NCBI GenBank assembly: GCA_903901045.1
Contig: CAIUPP010000078.1
Coordinates: 1-36,553 of the forward strand
Origin: an uncultured Planctomycetota bacterium
GTDB taxonomy: Bacteria; Planctomycetota; Brocadiia; CAIUPP01
Direction of reading: 5' to 3'
DNA length: 36,553 nt
Within the stretch, counting starts at the first letter, position 1, and each line of letters starts with the position of its first letter. The translations under genes and the position numbers were made by a program. Positions 1 to 9,045 of the stretch are shown here, in pieces. The notes under the pieces are model-generated. The model was given only the letters and a program-made list of their open reading frames with translations. It made no database searches and was not told the origin of the DNA.

Positions 1-305
1 AGGCTCCGTCGCCCCCTTCGGGGGCTCGGGGGGTGGGTACGACTTGCCCCCACGACTCGCTCCGCTCGCCGCGGGCTAGAGTCCGACGGCCGCTTCGCGG
101 CCTGACAAGCGAAACAGGATGATTTCAACAGAGCAAAGCTGTTTCAAAACTCGGCAGGTGGTGCGGCCCCACCTCCGAAGCGAAGAGAACTCCGTTGCGC
201 CTTGATTGCGCCCCCCTCCCGTGTTAAGGTCGAGAAAGCGCAGGGGCTGCGGGTGGACCGGGGCGTTCCCGGGGTTTCGGGGGATCTATTGCAGGAGGGA
301 CGCAG
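1..305. other. Leading non-coding region with small hairpins
   Basis: I see no convincing gene here; frames open on the minus strand are shadows of the gene at 306-974. The stretch holds two GC-rich hairpins with TTC(G) loops, at 11-25 (six-base arms GCCCCC/GGGGGC) and 88-102 (GGCCGC/GCGGCC), and one copy of a repeat family at 118-146. A weak promoter-like pair, TTGATT at 202-207 with TTAAGG or TAAGGT 16-17 bases downstream, could serve the next gene but is poor evidence by itself. Confidence 0.5.
118..146 (+). repeat. Short dispersed repeat, copy 1
   Basis: This 29-base sequence starts GATGATTTCAACAGAGCAAA and continues to GTTTCA. Two more copies lie at the other end of the window: inverted at 36401-36428 and direct at 36523-36553. 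The copies share a GATGRTTTCAWCAGAGCAAA core followed by a short variable piece and GTTTC. A small dyad, AACAG/CTGTT around AGCAAAG, lies within this copy. Its presence at both window ends suggests a multi-copy intergenic repeat at which an assembly could break. Confidence 0.7.
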
Positions 306-974
306 ATGAGAGTTGCAGCGATTTTGGCGTTGGCGTTCGCGGTGATGCTGGGGGCCGCCGCCTGCCATTGCGGGGAGCGAGGCGACGGCCGGGACGGCCA
401 TCATCGGATGATGTCGTGCCCCATGGCCCAGCCGATGATGCACTGCCCCGCGTGCGGAAAAATGATGCAGTGCCCGATGGCCGAGCAGATGATGTACTGC
501 CCCATGTGCGGGCGGATGATGGTCTGCCCCCAGTGCCGCGAGATGGCGGAACACAAGGGGATGGGCGAGCGCGGGGAACGCCAGCCGGTGATGGCCTGCC
601 CCATGTGCAGCCCGACGATGGACAAGGAGTCCTGCAACGAGGCGATGGAGCGCATGGGAATGGCGGCCCAGATGCGGATGCATGCCCTGGCCATGCTGAC
701 CGCCAAGATGACCACCACCGACCCAGCCAAGCTGATGGCCATGGAAGAGCATCTCAAGCTGACCAAGGACCAGATGGACAAGCTGCAGAAGATTCAGAAG
801 GACGCCGCCGCGCAGGCGGAGGCGCTGCTCACCCCCGACCAGAAGGCGCTGGTCGAAAAGATGAAGGAAATGCCCCCCTCCATGATGGCGTTGCACAAGC
901 ACATGCAAATGATGATGATGCAGGACGGCGCGAAGGAGGAGCCAAAAGATCAGCCGAAAGGCGACATGAAGTGA
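306..974 (+). CDS. Met/Cys-rich exported protein with CPM repeats and LTxxQ motifs
   Basis: A 222-residue protein with a hydrophobic N-terminal signal (residues 1-19) leading to Cys20; the context AAAC is only a weak lipobox, so it may be a lipoprotein or a cleaved periplasmic protein. Residues 35-79 are five consecutive nine-residue repeats of the form MMxCPxxxx, including the variants CPMAxx and CPxCGx, and a related CPMC piece lies near 98-101. I count about 40 Met and 13 Cys, which suggests soft-metal binding such as Cu(I). The C-terminal half is helical and carries LTKDQ (152-156) and LTPDQ (175-179), the LTxxQ signature of Spy/CpxP/ZraP-type periplasmic proteins. AGGAGG at 293-298 supports the ATG at 306. 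A terminator-like hairpin follows. Metal resistance or sensing is inferred; I cannot name the metal. Confidence 0.85.
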   Translation: MRVAAILALAFAVMLGAAACHCGERGDGRDGHHRMMSCPMAQPMMHCPACGKMMQCPMAEQMMYCPMCGRMMVCPQCREMAEHKGMGERGERQPVMACPMCSPTMDKESCNEAMERMGMAAQMRMHALAMLTAKMTTTDPAKLMAMEEHLKLTKDQMDKLQKIQKDAAAQAEALLTPDQKALVEKMKEMPPSMMALHKHMQMMMMQDGAKEEPKDQPKGDMK

Positions 975-990
975 CCTGATTTCATCGGGC

Positions 991-1030
991 GACGGCGGAG
1001 GGGCGCGGCCTCTCCGCCGTCGCGCTATTT
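991..1030 (+). terminator. Rho-independent terminator-like hairpin
   Basis: A perfect ten-base inverted repeat, GACGGCGGAG at 991-1000 and CTCCGCCGTC at 1012-1021, is followed a few bases later by a short T run (ATTTT, ending at 1030). It lies just after the Met/Cys-rich gene and before the DUF981 gene, so it probably ends transcription of the former. Confidence 0.6.
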
Positions 1031-1048
1031 TCACGCAGGGAGATTTCC

Positions 1049-1621
1049 ATGTTCATTGACTTCGTGACGCTCATGCTGATCAACCTTTCGGCCGGCTTCG
1101 CGTCGTTGGCGCTGGGGCTGGCTTACAATGAACTGGACCCCTGGACGATGCCCCTGCTGATGAGTTCTTTCATCGCGCTGGTCACCGGCTTCCGCATGGT
1201 TTTCACCTGGCCGCTGCCCGGCCCGTATAACATGGCCTTTGGAGAGATGAGCGTGCTGGCCGGAACCCTCTTCGGCGGAATTGCGCTGAGCGCGCTGGCC
1301 AACTGGCCGCTGGGGCCCCTCGCGGTATACGGGCTCCTGGCCGCGCTGGCGGCGGTCACCATTGGCTGGAGAATCCTGCGGCTGCGCCTGACCAGGTCGC
1401 CGGCGCTTTCCTGCACCGGCTTCACGGCTTCCGGCGTGGGAGGCTTCCTGACCGTGTTGTCCTTTGTCTATACCGACATCGCGCCGCTGCGCTGGATGGC
1501 CGCGACACTGCTTCTGGTCGCGGCGCTGATCTGGGCGCTGGTGGGGCTGCGCGCCTGCGCCGAGCACATGGAGTCCTTCGCCGACTGGCCCGGCCAGACG
1601 AAGCCCCCCTCCAAGCCGTGA
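1049..1621 (+). CDS. DUF981 family membrane protein
   Basis: A 190-residue integral membrane protein with about six hydrophobic segments. The N-terminus (MFIDFVTLMLINLSAGF), the block FIALVTGFRMVFTWPLPGPY and the following NMAFGEMSVL match what I recall of the DUF981 family, found in archaea and various bacteria and without an assigned function. GCAGGGAG at 1035-1042 is a suitable ribosome binding site for the ATG at 1049. It stands between a terminator-like hairpin and a possible promoter for the next gene, so it may be monocistronic. Family assignment is from remembered motifs; the biochemical role is unknown. Confidence 0.8.
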   Translation: MFIDFVTLMLINLSAGFASLALGLAYNELDPWTMPLLMSSFIALVTGFRMVFTWPLPGPYNMAFGEMSVLAGTLFGGIALSALANWPLGPLAVYGLLAALAAVTIGWRILRLRLTRSPALSCTGFTASGVGGFLTVLSFVYTDIAPLRWMAATLLLVAALIWALVGLRACAEHMESFADWPGQTKPPSKP

Positions 1622-1647
1622 CTTTCTCCGCGCCGGTCGCATATAAT
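1618..1647 (+). promoter_or_regulatory. Possible sigma-70 promoter for the AAC(3)-family gene
   Basis: TATAAT occurs at 1642-1647, a perfect -10 hexamer, with GTGACT at 1618-1623 as a weak -35 at 18-base spacing. The -10 lies inside a small palindrome, CGCAT-ATA-ATGCG (1639-1651). It begins at the stop codon of the DUF981 gene and sits 60 bases before the ATG at 1707. Only the -10 match is strong. Confidence 0.4.
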
Positions 1648-1706
1648 GCGACGATGCAGGCTCCGCCCGCAAAGCCTTCATTCGCACCTTCAACGTCGGA
1701 GAGACC

Positions 1707-2498
1707 ATGACTACGCTGTTGAACGATTTGCGCGCGCTGGGCATCGCCCCCAGCGACCGCGTGGCGCTGCACAGTTCCTGGCACGCCATCCGCCCCATCG
1801 AGGGGGGCCCCGAGGCGGTGATCGACGCCCTGCAACAGGCGATGGCCCCCGGCGGCACCCTGTTGATGCCCGCCTTTCGCGACCACCTCCAGGAACCGTT
1901 CCAGGTCGAGACGACCCCGTCGAACTGCGGGCTGCTCACGGAACTGTTCCGCCGCCGCCCCGGCGTCCAGCGCAGCCTGCACGTCAGCCACAGCGCGCTG
2001 GCCTGGGGCGACCGCGCGGATTGGATCGTCTCCGCGCACGAAGAAGGGCGCACGGCGCTGGGGGTGGACAGTCCCTTCGACCGGCTGGCGCAACTGGGGG
2101 GCAAGGTGCTGCTCGCCGGCGTGGGGTTCAATCGCAACTCGATGGTGCACGTGGCGGAGGCGCACTTTGGCGTCCCCTATCGAAATGTCGCATGGTCGGA
2201 GGAGTTCGCGCGCCCCGTCGATTACTTCGACCGCGCGGGGGTGCGCCGGGCGACGACCATCGCCGAGTGCCCGGGATGCAGCGAGGGGTTCGGCGTGGTC
2301 GAGCTTCGCATGCGCCGCGACGGGCTGCTGCGCGACGGCAAGCTGGGTAACGCGCCGGCCATGGCGATGCTCGCAAGGGACCTGATCGCTGCGGTGAAGA
2401 AGATGCTGGCGGAGTCGAAAACGGCGCTGCTCTGCCCCGAAGCCTCCGGCTGCCCGTACTGCCCCAAGGCGCGCGCGGCATGCGCGCTCGTCGCATGA
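1707..2498 (+). CDS. AAC(3)-family N-acetyltransferase (Antibiotic_NAT fold)
   Basis: A 263-residue cytosolic protein of the aminoglycoside 3-N-acetyltransferase family, which moves acetyl from acetyl-CoA to an amine. Family landmarks in order are VALHSSW near the N-terminus, GGTLLMPAF, the His-containing SLHVSHSALAWG, DSPFDRL, and GKVLLAGVGFNRNSMVHVAE. Family members also carry a GCSEGF block and a C-terminal LLC ending, both present here. The tail is Cys-rich, spaced C-x6-C-x2-C-x6-C. The length is normal. Many chromosomal members, such as Bacillus YokD, have no proven role in antibiotic resistance, so a resistance function should not be assumed. Neighbours give no hint of substrate. Confidence 0.88.
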   Translation: MTTLLNDLRALGIAPSDRVALHSSWHAIRPIEGGPEAVIDALQQAMAPGGTLLMPAFRDHLQEPFQVETTPSNCGLLTELFRRRPGVQRSLHVSHSALAWGDRADWIVSAHEEGRTALGVDSPFDRLAQLGGKVLLAGVGFNRNSMVHVAEAHFGVPYRNVAWSEEFARPVDYFDRAGVRRATTIAECPGCSEGFGVVELRMRRDGLLRDGKLGNAPAMAMLARDLIAAVKKMLAESKTALLCPEASGCPYCPKARAACALVA

Positions 2499-2558
2499 GT
2501 CCCGAGGAAGGTCGTGTAGCGTGGGCTTCACCCCCGCGCGAAAGGAGTTCGTAACCGG

Positions 2559-4361
2559 ATGAGCCGCCTCTCCCGAAAATACGCCCTCGCGTTCCTGGCC
2601 GCCGTGGCAGTCTCCCTGCTTTACCTCGCCACAGCGCGCGGCGCGGAGCCGGCCCCGCCGCCCTCCCCTTCGCTCAGCGCCGCCGAGGCGCAGCTTTTGG
2701 CGAAATATATCCGGCTGCAGGTTGCCGGCGGCCCGTCGAGCATCTTGTTGCCTGAAACATTCTCCCGTCCCCTGAGCCTTCCGCTGATCGTAGCTCTCTA
2801 CTCCGACGTCGCTCCCCTCCAGCGCGTCTCCAACAAGCCAACCCTGGCGGCGGCCGCGGAGGATATCGCGGCGCAATTCCGCACGTTCGCAACCAGAACG
2901 GGCGCGCCCGACGCGCTGGACAAAGCGCGGATGGAGATCGTCCTGCCGACGCGCATGGAACCGGCCGGCCTCAAGGACCGCGCGATTGCGCTGGCGGGTC
3001 TCGAGCCGGGCCTCGCGGGGCTCGTCTGCGATCTGGGGGAGCGGAAGGTCACCTTCACCCCGCTGACGCTGCTCATCCACGAGCAGGGGATCGACGCGCT
3101 GAACGACGCCTTCATCGCGCAGGAGTCCACCGAAGCCCCGCGCCGCCTGAACGCGCAACCCTTCTACGCCGCGGATTTCATCGAGAAGGAACCGCGCGGC
3201 GAAATGCTGCCCCTCTACCGCGGCAACGTCCTGCTCCCGCCCCCCACCCCCACGCAAATGGTCGAGGCGATCGCCGCCGGCGGCTTCTGGTTCCTGCGCA
3301 CGCAGCAGGAGAATGGCAGCTTCGTCACCGGCTACGTCCCCACCCTCGACAAATCGCTGCCGGAATACGATCTGGGGGACCATCTGCGCGCAACCACCGC
3401 GCTGCTGCTCCTGAACCAATTGTTCCAGAAAGAGGAGCTGGCGCGGGCGGGTGACAAAGCGCTGGCTTACGCGATGGCCTCCGACCAGCTCAAACGCGAG
3501 GAGGGAACGGGGCTGCTCTATCTGCCGCTCCCCGCCGACGAAGTGAGCGGCTCCGCGCTGCTGTTGACCGCGCTGAGCATCAAAGCGCTGCATGCCGACA
3601 AGCCGGCGGCGACCGCCACCATGCGGCAACTCGCGGAGTACCTCTGCACGATGACCTCCTCCAGCGGCCGGCTGTACGCCAGCCTCAAGGGGGCGCGCCA
3701 GGGGAAGCCCCCCACCATCGCGCGCGGTGGGATCTACGCGGACGCCCTGATCGCGCTGACGCTGCTGCAGCGCGTCTCCCCCACCGACCGCGCCGGCGAG
3801 ACGGCCCGTCGCCTGGCCGACACGCTCGCCGCCGAGCCGGAAGACGTCCAGATTCGCTCCGACCAGCGGACGCTGGGGCGCGTGGTGGAGGGACTGGCGG
3901 AGTATTACAAGCTCTCGCGACAGGAGCGCTACGCGGACAAAGCGCTCCAACTCTGCGCCCTGCTCCGGCGCGCGCAGGTCGCCGCGAAGGGAGCCGAGTA
4001 CCCGGATTGCGCCGGCGGCTTCCCGGACAAGGGGGGCGTCCCGTACACATTCAGCAGCGCCTCATCCGCCTGCGGGCTCGCCGCCGCGTATGAAGCCGCC
4101 CTGCTCTCGCACCGTCCGCGCGAGCAATTCTACGAGCCGCTGCGCGCCGCGGCCGCCTTCCTGATCAACATGCAGTACCGCCCGGAGAACTCCTTCTACC
4201 TGCGCCGCCCGCAAATGGCGCAGGGCGCCTTCCGCCGCTCCCCCACCGACCTGAACATCTACTGCGGCGCCGCCGCCGAAGCGCTCCGCGCCCTGATGAA
4301 CGCCACCACCGTCACCGTCGAAACCAGCCCGCTGGAGCCTGCGGAGGAACCCGCGCACTGA
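2559..4361 (+). CDS. Secreted protein with helical-toroid-like C-terminal domain
   Basis: A 600-residue protein with a clear Sec signal peptide (residues 1 to about 29, hydrophobic core LAFLAAVAVSLLYLA, likely cleavage in ATARGA-EP). AAGGAG at 2542-2547 supports the ATG. Residues 35-190 faintly resemble the AMMECR1 fold (a LIVALY strand, then ARMEIVLPTRMEPAG), but the key motifs are not clear. Residues from about 230 to 590 are a series of paired helices with small-residue turns (for example GDHLRATTALLLLNQLF and GGIYADALIALTLL), the pattern of alpha/alpha-toroid enzymes such as terpene cyclases and some sugar isomerases or lyases. No catalytic DxDD or similar motif is visible. It could act on polysaccharide or be a scaffold; substrate unknown. 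Confidence 0.7.
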   Translation: MSRLSRKYALAFLAAVAVSLLYLATARGAEPAPPPSPSLSAAEAQLLAKYIRLQVAGGPSSILLPETFSRPLSLPLIVALYSDVAPLQRVSNKPTLAAAAEDIAAQFRTFATRTGAPDALDKARMEIVLPTRMEPAGLKDRAIALAGLEPGLAGLVCDLGERKVTFTPLTLLIHEQGIDALNDAFIAQESTEAPRRLNAQPFYAADFIEKEPRGEMLPLYRGNVLLPPPTPTQMVEAIAAGGFWFLRTQQENGSFVTGYVPTLDKSLPEYDLGDHLRATTALLLLNQLFQKEELARAGDKALAYAMASDQLKREEGTGLLYLPLPADEVSGSALLLTALSIKALHADKPAATATMRQLAEYLCTMTSSSGRLYASLKGARQGKPPTIARGGIYADALIALTLLQRVSPTDRAGETARRLADTLAAEPEDVQIRSDQRTLGRVVEGLAEYYKLSRQERYADKALQLCALLRRAQVAAKGAEYPDCAGGFPDKGGVPYTFSSASSACGLAAAYEAALLSHRPREQFYEPLRAAAAFLINMQYRPENSFYLRRPQMAQGAFRRSPTDLNIYCGAAAEALRALMNATTVTVETSPLEPAEEPAH

Positions 4362-4417
4362 CGCAGCAAGCCTTCCTGCACGCTTTTCGGTCCGTTAAAG
4401 GGATTCCAAGGTCGTGC

Positions 4418-4446
4418 TTGACTCACCAGCGCTCCCGCCATAGCAT
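4418..4446 (+). promoter_or_regulatory. Sigma-70-type promoter of the nuo operon
   Basis: TTGACT (4418-4423, five of six -35 positions) and TAGCAT (4441-4446, four of six -10 positions) are separated by the ideal 17 bases. Transcription would start about 4453, giving a leader of roughly 48 bases before nuoA at 4501. The gap after the toroid-like gene (140 bases) is the only substantial gap before the operon. Confidence 0.55.
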
Positions 4447-4500
4447 TGATTGGATACAGGCGTAAATTCGGTGGGGAAGGCAACTTGTGAGGAATGGCCC

Positions 4501-4911
4501 ATGGCGACGCTCTGGCCTCTGGCGGTGTATCTCGGGGCGACGCTTGCCATTGTGGCAGGGATCGTCACTCTGTCGTACCTGCTCGGGGAACGGCATGAGG
4601 GAAAGGCCAGGGGCGAGCCGTACGAGTCGGGAATCCTGCAAACCACCTCCGCGCGGCTGCGCGTCTCCGCCAAGTTCTACCTGGTTGCGATGTTCTTCGT
4701 CATCTTCGACGTGGAAACGGCATTCGTGCTGGCGTGGGCGGTCTCGTTCCGTGCGACGGGGTGGGCCGGCTACGCCGCGGCCATGATCTTCATCGGCATT
4801 TTGCTGGTGGCGCTGGTCTACCTCTGGCGGGCCGGCGCGCTGGATTGGGGGACGAGCCCGAACAGGAAGCGTTCCTGCAACGAAACGGGAAAACAGAATG
4901 GCTCCACCTGA
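4501..4911 (+). CDS. nuoA: NADH-quinone oxidoreductase subunit A
   Basis: A small membrane-arm subunit of respiratory complex I, 136 residues from the ATG at 4501, with three transmembrane segments. The diagnostic loop PYESGI followed by [19 protein letters not shown] is intact; this loop lies by the quinone site and contacts NuoH/NuoJ. The frame is open upstream to an ATG at 4450, but GAGGA at 4489-4493 sits seven bases before 4501 and family alignments begin at [11 protein letters not shown], so I use the later start. The C-terminal tail after WRAGALDWG is hydrophilic and longer than in E. coli. It overlaps nuoB by 14 bases and is the first gene of the complete nuo operon. Confidence 0.95.
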   Translation: MATLWPLAVYLGATLAIVAGIVTLSYLLGERHEGKARGEPYESGILQTTSARLRVSAKFYLVAMFFVIFDVETAFVLAWAVSFRATGWAGYAAAMIFIGILLVALVYLWRAGALDWGTSPNRKRSCNETGKQNGST

Positions 4912-5524
4912 CACGGCGCGCATTCGTCACGGCGGCGACGGAACGCTGGAAGAGGCACTGGGCCGGAACGTCGTCATGGCCCGTCTTCAAGACCTGGCGG
5001 CCTGGGGGCGGGGACACTCCCTCTGGCCGTTCAACTTCGGGCTCTCCTGCTGCTACGTCGAGATGGCCACGAGCATGACGAGCAAGTATGACGTGGCGCG
5101 CTTCGGCTCGGAGGTGCTGCGCAGTTCTCCGCGCGAGGCGGACCTGATCGTGATTGCCGGAACGGTCTTCGTCAAGGTCGCGCCGGTGATCCAGCGGCTG
5201 TACGAGCAGCTGATGGCGCCGCGCTGGGTGATCTCGATGGGTTCGTGCGCCAACTCCGGCGGCATGTACGACATCTACAGCGTGGTGCAGGGGGTGGACA
5301 AATTCCTTCCCGTGGACCTGTACGTGCCGGGCTGTCCGCCGAGTCCGCAGGCGTTCATGGAAGGGCTCCTGCTCCTGGCCGACGAGGTCGGGAAGGAGCG
5401 GCGGCCCTTGAGCTGGGTGGCGGGGCCGCAGGGAGTGTTCCGCCCGGAGATGCCCTGTCAGCGCGACATGAAACGGGCGGAACGGCAGCGGATGACCGAA
5501 CTGCGTCCGCCGGATAAGGTCTGA
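4898..5524 (+). CDS. nuoB: NADH-quinone oxidoreductase subunit B
   Basis: A 208-residue peripheral subunit that holds cluster N2, the last iron-sulphur centre before quinone. The tandem cysteines in [10 protein letters not shown], the cysteine in [10 protein letters not shown] and the one in VPGCPPSP are the four N2 ligands. The context [24 protein letters not shown] is the usual NuoB core. The N-terminus has an extra hydrophilic piece typical of many bacteria. It starts inside the end of nuoA and ends four bases before nuoCD, so translation is probably coupled. Confidence 0.96.
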   Translation: MAPPDTARIRHGGDGTLEEALGRNVVMARLQDLAAWGRGHSLWPFNFGLSCCYVEMATSMTSKYDVARFGSEVLRSSPREADLIVIAGTVFVKVAPVIQRLYEQLMAPRWVISMGSCANSGGMYDIYSVVQGVDKFLPVDLYVPGCPPSPQAFMEGLLLLADEVGKERRPLSWVAGPQGVFRPEMPCQRDMKRAERQRMTELRPPDKV

Positions 5525-5528
5525 ACGG

Positions 5529-7277
5529 ATGAATGAGCGTCCGGGGGTTTTCAGCGAGTTGCAGGCGCGCTTCGGCGAGGCGGCGCTGACGGCGCAGGCC
5601 ACGCGCGACGGCCTGCCGACGTTCTGGGCGCCCGCCGGCCGGGCGGCGGAGCTGCTCCGTTACCTGAAAACGGAGGCGCCCGGCCCGTATCGCATGCTCT
5701 ACGACCTGACCGCGATTGACGAGCGCACTCGCACCCGGCGCGAAGGCCAGCCGGAGAGCGATTTCACCGTCATCTACCACCTGCTCTCCTTCGACCGGAA
5801 CGAGGACATCCGGATCAAGGTGGCGCTCAAGGGGGACTCTCCGGCCATCCGCACCGTGACGGACTTATGGCCTTCGGCCAACTGGTACGAGCGGGAACTG
5901 TGGGACATGTTCGGGATCCGCGTGGAGGGGCATCCGCACCTCAGGCGCATCCTGATGCCGGCGACCTGGCAGGGACATCCCCTGCGCAAGGAACACCCCG
6001 CGCGCGCAACGGAGATGCCGCCGTTCCGATTGCCCGACGAGAAGGAGACCGCCGAGCAGGAGCGCCTGCAATTCCACCCCGAGGAATGGGGGCTCAAGCG
6101 TCACGGCGCGGATACGGATTTCATGTTCCTGAACCTGGGGCCGCACCACCCCGGCACGCATGGTCTCCTGCGGCTGGTGCTGCAATTGGACGGAGAGGAG
6201 ATTGTGGACGTGGTGCCGGACATCGGCTTCCATCACCGCGGAGCGGAGAAAATGGGGGAGCGGCAGTCCTGGCACACGTACATCCCCTATACGGACCGGG
6301 TGGACTACCTGGCCGGGTCGCTCAACAATCTGGCGTACCTGCTCGCGGTGGAGAAGCTGGCGGGAATCGAAGTGCCGGACCGGGTGAAGACGATTCGCGT
6401 CATGATGTCGGAATTGTTCCGCATCATCAGCCACCTGGTCTGGTACGGGACGTTTGCGGCGGACCTGGGGGCCATGTCGCCGGTGTTCTACATGTTCAAC
6501 GACCGCGAGCGCGCCTTCGACGTCGTGGAGGCGATCTGCGGCGGAAGAATGCATCCGAACTGGTTCCGCATCGGCGGGGTGGCGCAGGACCTGCCGGAGG
6601 GGTGGGACCGGCTCATGCGGGAGTTCCTCGCCTACCTCCCCGCCCGGCTGAAGGACTATGACGGCCTGGTCATGCGGAACAGCATCTTCAAGGGGCGGAC
6701 GAAAGGGATCGGCCGGTACAGCCTCGACGAGGCGATTGAATGGGGCGTGACAGGGCCGGGGCTGCGCGCGTGCGGGCTGGAGTGGGACTTCCGCAAGAAA
6801 CGCCCCTATTCCGGATACGAGTGGTTCGATTTCGAGGTCCCGACGGCGCAGAACGGAGACTGCTACGACCGGGCGGTGGTGCGCGTGGCGGAGATGCGCC
6901 AGAGCCTGCGAATCATCGAGCAGTGCGTGCGCAACATGCCGGCGGGGCCGTACAAATCGGACCACCCTCTGACGACGCCGCCCCGCAAGGAGCGCACGAT
7001 GCATGACATCGAGACGCTCATTCACCATTTTCTGAACGTCAGTTGGGGGCCGGTCATCCCGGCGGGAGAGGCGTTCCACGGAATCGAAGGGGCGAAAGGC
7101 AGCAACGGCTACTACCTGATCAGCGACGGGAATACGATGCCGTACCGCGTGCGCATACGCACCCCCTCCTTCCCGCACATACAGATGACGCCGCTGATCA
7201 GCCGGGGGCTGATGGTGTCGGACCTGATTGCCATCCTCGGAAGTATTGACTACGTGCTGGCGGACGTGGACCGATAG
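5529..7277 (+). CDS. nuoCD: Fused NADH-quinone oxidoreductase subunits C and D
   Basis: A 582-residue fusion of the 30 kDa (NuoC, about residues 1-175) and 49 kDa (NuoD, about residues 195-582) subunits. The NuoC part ends with the family signature [16 protein letters not shown] followed by LRRILMP. The NuoD part opens with [16 protein letters not shown], continues with the GFHHRGAEK segment around the quinone cavity, and ends at DYVLADVDR. Fused nuoCD occurs in E. coli and several other phyla, while other lineages keep nuoC and nuoD separate. It sits in the peripheral arm and forms the quinone-binding chamber with NuoB. Spacing to nuoB is four bases and to nuoE fifteen bases. Confidence 0.96.
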   Translation: MNERPGVFSELQARFGEAALTAQATRDGLPTFWAPAGRAAELLRYLKTEAPGPYRMLYDLTAIDERTRTRREGQPESDFTVIYHLLSFDRNEDIRIKVALKGDSPAIRTVTDLWPSANWYERELWDMFGIRVEGHPHLRRILMPATWQGHPLRKEHPARATEMPPFRLPDEKETAEQERLQFHPEEWGLKRHGADTDFMFLNLGPHHPGTHGLLRLVLQLDGEEIVDVVPDIGFHHRGAEKMGERQSWHTYIPYTDRVDYLAGSLNNLAYLLAVEKLAGIEVPDRVKTIRVMMSELFRIISHLVWYGTFAADLGAMSPVFYMFNDRERAFDVVEAICGGRMHPNWFRIGGVAQDLPEGWDRLMREFLAYLPARLKDYDGLVMRNSIFKGRTKGIGRYSLDEAIEWGVTGPGLRACGLEWDFRKKRPYSGYEWFDFEVPTAQNGDCYDRAVVRVAEMRQSLRIIEQCVRNMPAGPYKSDHPLTTPPRKERTMHDIETLIHHFLNVSWGPVIPAGEAFHGIEGAKGSNGYYLISDGNTMPYRVRIRTPSFPHIQMTPLISRGLMVSDLIAILGSIDYVLADVDR

Positions 7278-7292
7278 GCGGGAGAATCCAGC

Positions 7293-7757
7293 GTGCTGAC
7301 CGAGTCGGAAAAGGAAGAAATCGCGGAGGAAGTGAAGCGCGCCGGGCATGCCCGCGCGGCCTGCGTGGACGCGCTGAGGATCGTTCAGCGCCGGCGCGGC
7401 TGGGTCTGCGATGAAGCGCTCCGCGAAGTGGCCGCGCTGGTCGACATGACGCCGGCGGAGCTCGATAGCGTGGCGACGTTCTACAGCCTCATCTACCGCA
7501 AGCCGGTCGGCCGCCACGTGATTCTCTTGTGCGACAGCGTCGTCTGCTGGGTCATGGGGCATGAAACGGCGCTGGAGCATCTCACCCGGCGGCTGGGCAT
7601 CACGCTTGGCGAGACCACGGCCGACGGGCGGTTCACCATCCTGCCCACCGCATGCCTCGGCGCATGCGACCGCGCACCGGCGATGATGGTGGACGAGGAA
7701 ATTCACGGCGACTTGACGCCGGAGAAGATTGACCGAATTCTCGAACAGTACAGGTAG
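7293..7757 (+). CDS. nuoE: NADH-quinone oxidoreductase subunit E
   Basis: A 154-residue thioredoxin-fold subunit carrying the off-path [2Fe-2S] cluster N1a. The ligands are in LCDSVVCWV (C-x4-C) and TACLGACDRAP (C-x3-C), as expected. The helical N-terminal part contains AALVDMTPAELDSVATFYSLI, typical of the 24 kDa subunit. The start is GTG at 7293, with GGGAGA at 7280-7285 as ribosome binding site. It partners NuoF in the NADH dehydrogenase module. Confidence 0.95.
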   Translation: MLTESEKEEIAEEVKRAGHARAACVDALRIVQRRRGWVCDEALREVAALVDMTPAELDSVATFYSLIYRKPVGRHVILLCDSVVCWVMGHETALEHLTRRLGITLGETTADGRFTILPTACLGACDRAPAMMVDEEIHGDLTPEKIDRILEQYR

Positions 7758-7770
7758 AAGCTGCCGCGCC

Positions 7771-9045
7771 ATGGAAAAACCGCTCACGAAAATGATGCGT
7801 CCGGACGGGGAGCCCCTCTCCCTCGGAGAATACGAGGCGGCGGGCGGCTATCAGGCGTTGCGCAAGGCGCTCGGCGCAATGACGCCCACCGCGGTAGTGG
7901 AGGAGGTGAAGAAATCGAACCTCCGCGGCCGTGGCGGCGCGGGGTTCCCGACCGGCCTCAAATGGGGGTTCATGCCCAAAGCGGACCGCGTCCGAAGGCC
8001 GCGCTATTTCGTGGTCAACGCCGACGAGATGGAGCCGGGGACGTGGAAGGACCGCATGCTCATGGAGGGGAACCCGCACCAGGTGGTCGAGGGGGCGCTG
8101 CTCGGCGCGTACGCCGTGGAGGCGGACGTGGGGTACATCTTCCTCCGGGCGGAGTACGCGAAAGCCGCCCGCGTCCTGCGCCGGGCGATAGCGGAGGCCT
8201 ACGGCGCGGGATACGCCGGGAAGAACGTTCTCGGCTCAGGTTGGGCGCTTGAACTGTCGCTGCACATCAGCGCGGGACGATACATGTGCGGCGAGGAAAT
8301 GGGGCTGATCAACGCGCTGGAAGGCCGGCGCGCCAATCCGCGCAACAAGCCGCCTCATCCGCAACTGGCCGGGTTGTGGGGCTTGCCGACGATCGTGAGC
8401 AATACGGAGACGGTGTGCAACGCGCCGCATATCATCCTGAACGGGGCGGAGTGGTACAAGGGGATCAGCCGCTCCAGCGACGGCGGCACCAAGATTTACG
8501 GCGCCAGCGGGAAAGTGAAGCGCCCCGGGCTCTGGGAACTGCCGATGGGAACGCCCCTGCGGGAAGTTCTCGAGGAGCACGCCGGGGGAATGCGCGACGG
8601 CCTGAAGTTCCGCGGCGTGCTGCCCGGCGGGGCCTCCACGGATTTCCTGGGCCCCGAGCACCTCGACGTCAAGATGGACTTCGATTCGGTGCCGAAGGCA
8701 GGCAGCCGGATGGGCACGGGGACGATGATCATTCTGGACGACCACACCTGCCCGGTGGGAATGGTGAGGAACCTGGAGCGCTTCTTCGCGCGCGAGTCCT
8801 GCGGATGGTGCACCCCCTGCCGCGACGGCCTGCCCTGGGCGGCGCAGGTTCTCGATGCGATCGAGGAGGGGCGCGGCGAGCCGGGCGATCTGGACGTTCT
8901 GGCCGACCTTTGCCGGCTCATGGCTCCGGGACACACCTACTGCGCGCTGGCGGCGGGCGCGGTGGAGCCGCTCCAAAGCGCGCTGAAGCTGTTCCGCGAG
9001 GAGTTTGAGCGCCACATCCGCGATAAACGATGCCCCTGGAGATAA
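7771..9045 (+). CDS. nuoF: NADH-quinone oxidoreductase subunit F
   Basis: A 424-residue subunit that binds NADH, FMN and cluster N3. The glycine-rich FMN loop RGRGGAGFPTGLKW, the NADH region VVNADEMEPGTWKDR, and the [4Fe-4S] ligands in ESCGWCTPCRDG plus the later cysteine in HTYCALAAG are all intact. The open frame extends upstream to 7729 inside nuoE, but the ATG at 7771 (MEKPLTKMM) lies just after the nuoE stop and gives the usual length. The ribosome binding site is weak, suggesting coupling with nuoE. The stop codon shares a base with the preferred nuoG start. Confidence 0.95.
   Translation: MEKPLTKMMRPDGEPLSLGEYEAAGGYQALRKALGAMTPTAVVEEVKKSNLRGRGGAGFPTGLKWGFMPKADRVRRPRYFVVNADEMEPGTWKDRMLMEGNPHQVVEGALLGAYAVEADVGYIFLRAEYAKAARVLRRAIAEAYGAGYAGKNVLGSGWALELSLHISAGRYMCGEEMGLINALEGRRANPRNKPPHPQLAGLWGLPTIVSNTETVCNAPHIILNGAEWYKGISRSSDGGTKIYGASGKVKRPGLWELPMGTPLREVLEEHAGGMRDGLKFRGVLPGGASTDFLGPEHLDVKMDFDSVPKAGSRMGTGTMIILDDHTCPVGMVRNLERFFARESCGWCTPCRDGLPWAAQVLDAIEEGRGEPGDLDVLADLCRLMAPGHTYCALAAGAVEPLQSALKLFREEFERHIRDKRCPWR

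Noticed and set aside
1422-3950. An 842-codon open frame on the minus strand
   Set aside because: It runs opposite three recognisable + strand genes and has only Arg/Gly/His-rich composition; no domain is visible.
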